In this document: positions 63,200 through 64,000 of the stretch, one piece after another
Position numbering within the stretch: the first letter of the stretch is position 1
Layout of the letters: each line of letters begins with the position of its first letter
DNA from: Taklimakanibacter sp049323275
GTDB taxonomy: Bacteria; Pseudomonadota; Alphaproteobacteria; Rhizobiales; Aestuariivirgaceae
Direction: 5' to 3'
Length of the DNA stretch: 64,000 nt
Assembly (NCBI GenBank): GCA_049323275.1
Contig: JBMOOM010000112.1
Span: 62,001-126,000, forward strand
Made by a program: the position numbers and the translations under genes
Notes under the pieces: generated by a model
Told to the model about the DNA's origin: nothing
The model's input: only the letters and a program-made list of their open reading frames with translations
The model's database searches: none

Positions 63200-64000
63200 T
63201 GATGGATTTCTCATCCGCTTATATCGGCGCGATCCGCCAGGCGATGATGCTGGGTCTGGCGCATCATCCGCTGCCGGACGGCGCTGGCGACACGCTCACC
63301 ACCCTGGCGCTCGTCGCGGCACGCAGCCGTTACGGGCGGCCGCTGCCGCCGCGCCGCGAAAATGATGGCATGCGCGCCAGCGGCGGCATTGATCCCGCGA
63401 CGCTCATGCCCGAGGCTGCGCGGCAGCCGCTGTTGCGTCTCGTCACCGGCAAGGACGGCAGCGCAAGCGACGCGATCGCATGTGCCGCGCTGCGCGCAAT
63501 CAAGCTTTCGGGCCTCGGACTGCATCCCTTCGATTTCTCGCGCCTCGAAGATTTCATCGCGCGCTATGCCGAAGATCTCGGCCCGGCGGAGCGCAAATGG
63601 CTGAAGGAAGTGCGGCCGGACGACAAAAGGAGCGCCGGAACGAGCGACGACGACGGATCCGTCACCGCCGAAAATCTGGATGCGGCCGGCAAGGCGGGGA
63701 AACTCGCTTTCCTGCGCAGCCTGCGCGCCAGCGATCCGGCCAGGGCGCTGAGCCTCATCGAGGGTCTGCTGCCCCAGGAAACGGCGGCCCTGCGCGCCGA
63801 GCTCGTCGGCCTGCTGGGCGTGTCATTGACCAAGGCGGATGCGGCGTTTCTCGAAAGCCTGGCCCAGGACCGCGCTTCCTCGGTGCGCGATGCCGCCGCG
63901 GCGCTGCTGGCGCGTCTTCCCGGCAGTGCCGCCTATGAAGAGAAGCTCGAGCGGCTGCGCGACAGGATCGAGATCAAGAAAGCCGGCCTGCTGCGCCGGC
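63199..64000 (+). CDS. DUF5691-like protein (partial, cut by the window edge)
   Basis: 267 codons are visible from ATGATGG at 63199 with no stop. The reading frame opens MMDFSSAYIGAIRQAMMLGL and later has the helical repeat-like part LRASDPARALSLIEGLLPQ, then ETAALRAELVGLLGVSLTKADAAFLESLAQDRASSVRDAAAALLARLPG-like sequence, which fits the DUF5691/HEAT-like proteins found next to SWIM and MoxR genes. The C-terminal part lies outside the window. Translation is coupled to the SWIM gene. Role probably as scaffold in a multi-protein complex; this is an inference. Confidence 0.7.
   Translation, partial: MMDFSSAYIGAIRQAMMLGLAHHPLPDGAGDTLTTLALVAARSRYGRPLPPRRENDGMRASGGIDPATLMPEAARQPLLRLVTGKDGSASDAIACAALRAIKLSGLGLHPFDFSRLEDFIARYAEDLGPAERKWLKEVRPDDKRSAGTSDDDGSVTAENLDAAGKAGKLAFLRSLRASDPARALSLIEGLLPQETAALRAELVGLLGVSLTKADAAFLESLAQDRASSVRDAAAALLARLPGSAAYEEKLERLRDRIEIKKAGLLRR

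Overview
The window looks like chromosomal DNA from a GC-rich alphaproteobacterium, most likely of the Hyphomicrobiales (Rhizobiales) type. The evidence is the IalB-family protein, the CbpA/CbpM pair, HIG1-type twin-membrane protein, many ABC transporters with Tat-exported or Sec-exported binding proteins, a probable ethylmalonyl-CoA-pathway dehydrogenase (Mcd), and several palindromic intergenic repeats of a type common in that order. Gene density is high. No insertion sequence, integrase, prophage, CRISPR array or rRNA was seen. Genus cannot be given from the sequence alone.

Layout. 1-2 kb: tail of a quinone oxidoreductase, an ACT-like protein, a DUF1232 protein, and a minus-strand operon mcd - SDR - HIG1 protein. 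4-8.7 kb: IalB-like protein, rlmN, two tandem paralogous membrane proteins, a DsbA-fold isomerase, argG and its terminator. 8.9-13.2 kb: a two-gene RND efflux pump behind a candidate operator. 13.3-21.6 kb: an amidohydrolase; a kinase/PLP-lyase fusion with a RidA partner; and a polyamine-type ABC transporter whose ATPase gene is on the opposite strand. 21.7-24.3 kb: ssuACB-like sulfonate transporter. 24.4-27.9 kb: an orphan Tat-exported binding protein, a HIRAN-like/TerB protein and a PhoD phosphatase. 27.9-32 kb: a Tat-exported molybdenum hydroxylase with its 2Fe-2S subunit and a triheme cytochrome c. 32.2-36.8 kb: hsp20-lon operon and a second, very similar PhoD.

36.8-43.1 kb: anion permease, typA, cbpA-cbpM, a repeat-filled gap without genes, a secreted unknown and ppa. 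43.2-49.9 kb: LysR regulator, a polar amino acid ABC transporter of the histidine/octopine type, a ureohydrolase with an altered metal motif, a saccharopine-dehydrogenase-family enzyme and its divergent Lrp regulator. 49.9-51.6 kb: folD-DUF167-yggT operon and tRNA-Ala(CGC). 51.6-52.9 kb: a small ClpP-like secreted protein and a decayed serine hydrolase. 52.9-61.5 kb: a probable Amadori-compound (fructosamine) pathway: FrlB-like deglycase, FrlD-like kinase, RpiR regulator with two palindromic operators, a ferric-type ABC transporter, a histidine phosphatase, a lactonase and a tautomerase. 61.8-64 kb: a SWIM zinc-finger protein followed by a DUF5691-like protein cut by the window edge, the first two genes of what is probably a MoxR/vWA-associated multi-gene system.

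The most promising regions for new biology are the right-edge SWIM/DUF5691 locus, the frl-type cluster with its unusual transporter, and the kinase-lyase fusion. Names come from motif and family recognition by eye; no database search was run.
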